Positions 60,822 to 64,000 of a stretch of 64,000 nucleotides of DNA are shown here, one piece after another. The position numbers and the translations under genes were made by a program. The stretch's first letter is position 1. Each line of letters opens with the position of its first letter. The notes below the pieces were generated by a model. It saw only the letters and a list, made by a program, of their open reading frames with translations, ran no database searches and was not told the DNA's origin. Source of the DNA: Trebonia sp963836195 (lineage in GTDB: Bacteria; Actinomycetota; Actinomycetes; Streptosporangiales; Streptosporangiaceae); the NCBI GenBank assembly GCA_963836195.1, contig CAWIIX010000010.1, forward strand, positions 1 to 64,000, in the 5' to 3' direction.

Positions 60822-63800
60822 TTAGTCGTGCAGCAGGCCGGCCCGCTCGGCTACCGCCGCCGCCTGGACCCGGGTGGTGACGCCGAGCTTGCGCAGGATG
60901 TTGGTCACGTGCACGCTAGCCGTCTTCGGGCTGATGAACAGTTCCGCGCCGATCTGCGCGTTGGTACGGCCGGTCGCGAGCAAGCGCAGCACCCCGAGTT
61001 CGCGGCTGGTCAGTCCGTGGCTGTGCAGCGTCTTGGCCTGCTCCTGGCTCTCGGGCGTGGCCTCAGGCCGGGAAGGCAGCGGGACGCGAGCCCGCAGCGC
61101 GAGTCGGCGGATTTGCGAAAGCAGCGGTGCGTTCCCGTCGGCCGCTTCGCCGCCGGCCTGAAGAGCCTCGGCTGCCCCCCGGCTCTGACCGGCGTACAAC
61201 TGCGCTTCGGCCTGCCGCCACCAGGCGTACCCGGCTTGGTGCGGGCAGCCGAGGTTCTGCCAGGCGGTCGCCGCCGCGCTCCAGGCGTCCGGGTCACTCG
61301 AGTTCACGACTCGAGTGCGCTCGGCGTTCCAGGTCGCGCGTTCCGCCGGGGTGGCGGCGACGAAGGGGTGATTGGTGAGTGCCTCATCGCCTGTGTGCTC
61401 GACCCAGTCGGCCAGCTCATCGGCGGCGGCTAGCGCGGCGGCCGCGGACATGCCGCTGCTCGCGCGCGCCCGCTCGGCCATATCCGCGCAGGCCCGCATC
61501 CCTGATGACAGCAGCCGCCCGCAGAACTTGGTCAGGTAGGGGGCCTTGGTTGCCAGGTCGAGTCCACGATGCACTAGCTCGAGCGCCTCATCGGAGCGCC
61601 CGGCCCAAAGCGCCAGCTCGGTCATCTGTTGGATCTGTTCGCGTGCGTTCTCCATGAGCCCGGCGTCGCCCAGCGCCTCGATGCTGTGCCATCTCCGGCT
61701 CGCCGCCTGCAGGTCGCCGCGCAGCCGATCGATCTCAGCGCGGATCCCGTGCGCGAACCTGTGCTCAGAATCGGGTGGCCCGCCAGTCAGCGGATCGATG
61801 AGCGCCCCGGCCTCGGCCGTGCGGCCTTGGCACAGGAGCGCGTCGGCCGCATTGGCGGTCACCAGCGAAGTCTTGTAATAGGCCTGCAAGCCTGCCTCGC
61901 GGGCTGTCTCCAGCGCCTGCATCCCTGCAGCGGCGGCATCTTGGAACCGTCCGACGCTCTGCAGAGCACTGCCTTCGAATACGGCGACGGACAAGGCAGC
62001 ATCGGCGTCCCCGGAGCGCGTCGCCAGTGCCCGGGCCCGGTGAATGAGCCTGAACCCGTCCTGGATCCGCCCTTCGTTGAAGCTGCCAAGCGTCAATAGC
62101 GACAGGGTGCGGGACGTCAGCGACGTCGCCTTGACCGTCTCGGCGATGTCCAGCGCGCGCTCCGCCGCGGAAATGAAGACATCCGGTTGCGTCTCACCGA
62201 ACAGCATCGCGTAGTAGTACCAGGCCTCGGCCTGGTCAACGGACGGCGGTGCCTGCTCGAAGAGCCGCAACGCCTGCTTGATGAGCGCCAGGCCGTCGTC
62301 GGAGCTGTCCGGTCGGCCGAGGAGCGTCACCCCGAGTGCCCGGATGCGCCCGGCGCGCTCGTGAATGACCGCGGCCGTGACCGGATCGGGGTGACCGGCA
62401 TACAGGCGGTACGCCTCGTCGGCGAGTACGCCAGCCTGCTCGCTGTCGCCCGACACAAGCAGATCGTCGACGGCGCGCAGGTACCAGCCAGGCAGATCTT
62501 GTCCGGCGGCGTCATCCCGCGCGGTTGACGACAGGGCGTGCCCCAATTCGACGGCCCGCCGCCAATGTTTAGCCGCCTCGGCATAGCCGAAGACCCGCTC
62601 GGCGGCCTCGGCCGCTTTCACCCGGGCTTGCAGCTCCTCGGCCTCGCATCCGGCTCCGGCCCAGTGCCCGGCCGCCTCGGCGGCGAGGGCCGGCTCGTCG
62701 GCCGCCTCCAGCGCCTCGGCGATTCGCCCGTGCAGGACCATCCGCTCCCCGGCCAGCAACCCGGCGGCGACCGCCTCGGCTAGCAGCGCATGCCGGGCCC
62801 GGTACCCGCCCATGGAAGTCTCGCCTATCAGCCGGGCTTCGGCGAGTTCCCGAAGTCCGATGCGAATCCGGGCCACGTCGAGTTCCGCCACACCCCGCAG
62901 TTGCTCCTCGGTCAGCGGCCGGCGAGCCACTGCGAGCGCCGCGAGCACTGCCCGGCCGGCATCACCGCAACCGGCGACCCGGGCTGCCAGCAGCTCCGCC
63001 AACTGGGCCGGAAACCCGCTACCGGCGCCGAGCTCATCATCCGCCGGGCTGGCGAGAGCTGCGGCAACTAGCTGCTCGGTAAAGAAGGGGTTACCCTCAC
63101 CCCGGGCAAACATCTCGTCGGCAACGCCGGCCGCCGGTGTGCCCATGAGCCCCGCCACCTGCTCGGCGACCTCAGCACGAGACAACGGCCCAAGCCGGAT
63201 CTCCGACGCCTGCCCGCCGCCCCGGACATGCGCCAGCCACCGGGTCACCTGGGGACCTACCCGCACCTCATCGCCCCGACAGGTCGCCACGACCGGGACC
63301 GCGGCAGCCCGGCCCGCCCGGGTCAGGAAAGTCAGGAAGTCGAGCGTTGCGGTGTCAGCCCAATGCACATCCTCAACCACCAGCACGAGGCCGACCTCCC
63401 CGGCAACTTGCACTAGCAGGTCAACCAGCCCGGAAAACAGCCGATCGCGCTCCCACTCGCCCATCGGGCCTGCGGTGGCCGCATTGGACGGCAACAGCCG
63501 CGGCACCAGCCGCCCGGCCTCCATCCGGACGTACTCCGGCGCCCTAGCCAGCGCCCTTTCGAACGGGACGCCTCCTTCCTGCCTGCTGAGCGCATCCAGC
63601 GCCTCGGCAATCGGCAGCAACGGCAGCCTTTCCGCCAACGGCAGGCACGCCCCCCAGACCGACCGGCGCCGCTCGGCGTCGGCGTCCCGCAGCCCCTCCG
63701 CGACCAGCCGTGTCTTCCCGATTCCGGCGTCGCCGACGACCAGCAGGAGTCGGACACCCCCGTGCAACGACACCCGCAAACTGGACAGCTCAGCCTCACG

Positions 63801-63827
63801 GCCGACGAAAACACACGTCCCGGTCAC
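60822..63827 (-). CDS. Large ATP-binding LuxR-family transcriptional regulator (MalT/LAL type)
   Basis: 1001 residues. FVGREAELSSLRVSL and Walker A VVGDAGIGKTRLV near residues 8-35 and VLVVEDVHWADTATLDFLTFLTR form a STAND/AAA ATPase. The middle is helical repeats of TPR type (ARALATRSGDADAALSV and similar). The last 65 residues are a LuxR helix-turn-helix (LTSRELGVLRLLATGRTNAQIGAELFISPKTASVHVTNILRKLGV). Such regulators activate pathway genes after ligand-triggered oligomerisation. GTG 63827 is preferred because GGGGGAGG lies four bases upstream. The target is unknown. Confidence 0.92.
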   Translation of the reverse strand: MTGTCVFVGREAELSSLRVSLHGGVRLLLVVGDAGIGKTRLVAEGLRDADAERRRSVWGACLPLAERLPLLPIAEALDALSRQEGGVPFERALARAPEYVRMEAGRLVPRLLPSNAATAGPMGEWERDRLFSGLVDLLVQVAGEVGLVLVVEDVHWADTATLDFLTFLTRAGRAAAVPVVATCRGDEVRVGPQVTRWLAHVRGGGQASEIRLGPLSRAEVAEQVAGLMGTPAAGVADEMFARGEGNPFFTEQLVAAALASPADDELGAGSGFPAQLAELLAARVAGCGDAGRAVLAALAVARRPLTEEQLRGVAELDVARIRIGLRELAEARLIGETSMGGYRARHALLAEAVAAGLLAGERMVLHGRIAEALEAADEPALAAEAAGHWAGAGCEAEELQARVKAAEAAERVFGYAEAAKHWRRAVELGHALSSTARDDAAGQDLPGWYLRAVDDLLVSGDSEQAGVLADEAYRLYAGHPDPVTAAVIHERAGRIRALGVTLLGRPDSSDDGLALIKQALRLFEQAPPSVDQAEAWYYYAMLFGETQPDVFISAAERALDIAETVKATSLTSRTLSLLTLGSFNEGRIQDGFRLIHRARALATRSGDADAALSVAVFEGSALQSVGRFQDAAAAGMQALETAREAGLQAYYKTSLVTANAADALLCQGRTAEAGALIDPLTGGPPDSEHRFAHGIRAEIDRLRGDLQAASRRWHSIEALGDAGLMENAREQIQQMTELALWAGRSDEALELVHRGLDLATKAPYLTKFCGRLLSSGMRACADMAERARASSGMSAAAALAAADELADWVEHTGDEALTNHPFVAATPAERATWNAERTRVVNSSDPDAWSAAATAWQNLGCPHQAGYAWWRQAEAQLYAGQSRGAAEALQAGGEAADGNAPLLSQIRRLALRARVPLPSRPEATPESQEQAKTLHSHGLTSRELGVLRLLATGRTNAQIGAELFISPKTASVHVTNILRKLGVTTRVQAAAVAERAGLLHD

Positions 63828-64000
63828 GCTGCCTCCCCCGCATGCCCCAAACGCGCACCTCAGCAGGCCGAACACAGCCACCGGCCCAGCCCGCCGAACA
63901 CTCCCAGCGCCTGGAGCCGAGCTTACGCCCAGGCCTCGTCGGCAGCGTCAGGCGCCGAACCACCGCGAAGCGAGGTGGGCGAGGGCACCGAGCCGGTCAC

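Noticed and set aside
1..64000. CRISPR array, prophage or intact insertion sequence
   Set aside because: No evenly spaced short direct repeats, no phage structural genes, and no transposase with inverted ends were seen.

Overview
The window is high-GC, gene-dense DNA with GTG starts, four-base stop/start overlaps, paired ECF sigma/zinc anti-sigma genes, and a protein resembling the mycothiol-dependent nitroreductase Rv2466c. Together these point to a chromosomal segment of an actinobacterium. I cannot name the genus. No rRNA, tRNA, CRISPR array or intact mobile element was recognised.

Layout. 0-6.5 kb: a protein-quality and carbon block on the + strand (CbpA-type DnaJ, CbpM-like modulator, ClpB, zinc-ribbon thioredoxin, GlgX). 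6.5-11 kb: a minus-strand block of membrane proteins, a DsbA-family protein and a baeRF-type protein. 11.4-16.5 kb: a zinc dehydrogenase, a two-domain ABM-like protein, then a patch of gene remnants (kinase, SDR, carboxymuconolactone decarboxylase family), DedA and a peroxiredoxin. 16.5-25.8 kb: a redox/stress neighbourhood with a secreted beta-propeller protein, two ECF sigma/anti-sigma pairs, a HAD dehalogenase, an ABM monooxygenase, an SDR, an NhaA-DsbA fusion, a redoxin and a DsbA-family protein. 25.8-31.2 kb: a MarR/NmrA/hemerythrin/MFS resistance-type cluster. 32-35.6 kb: an islet resembling actinobacterial dormancy genes (Acg-like nitroreductase, STAS-PAS protein with a degenerate kinase core, PPOX-fold protein). 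35.6-44.4 kb: glycosyltransferases, a two-component system, a rhamnose-type epimerase, a GT-C membrane protein and a cytochrome-b/sulfite-oxidase-fold fusion. 44.6-48.1 kb: a membrane-anchored protein and a CHAP plus GH73 cell-wall hydrolase. 48.4-51.8 kb: a NarL-type two-component system and a methyltransferase. 52.3-64 kb: a protein with 54-residue repeats, RecD2-like helicase, a lipoprotein, an S9 peptidase, a secreted protein and a large AAA-LuxR regulator.

Most interesting observation. A two-part promoter-like motif, GGTAAGRC-N15/16-CGCNNA, lies upstream of the first ECF sigma operon and, within 8.1 kb, in front of a peroxiredoxin, an ABM monooxygenase, an SDR, a truncated redoxin and an intact redoxin/DsbA pair. 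This looks like a compact autoregulated ECF regulon whose members sit beside their sigma factor. The zinc-finger anti-sigma gene of that operon carries a one-base frameshift.

Caution. Several genes (anti-sigma, NarL-type kinase, RecD2, baeRF protein, perhaps the peroxiredoxin) are each repaired by one single-base shift in GC-rich sequence. Either this is a region with real decay or the assembly contains indel errors. The remnants at 13.4-14.6, 22.1, 24.4, 25.9 and 48.2 kb are more than single indels and look like true gene decay.
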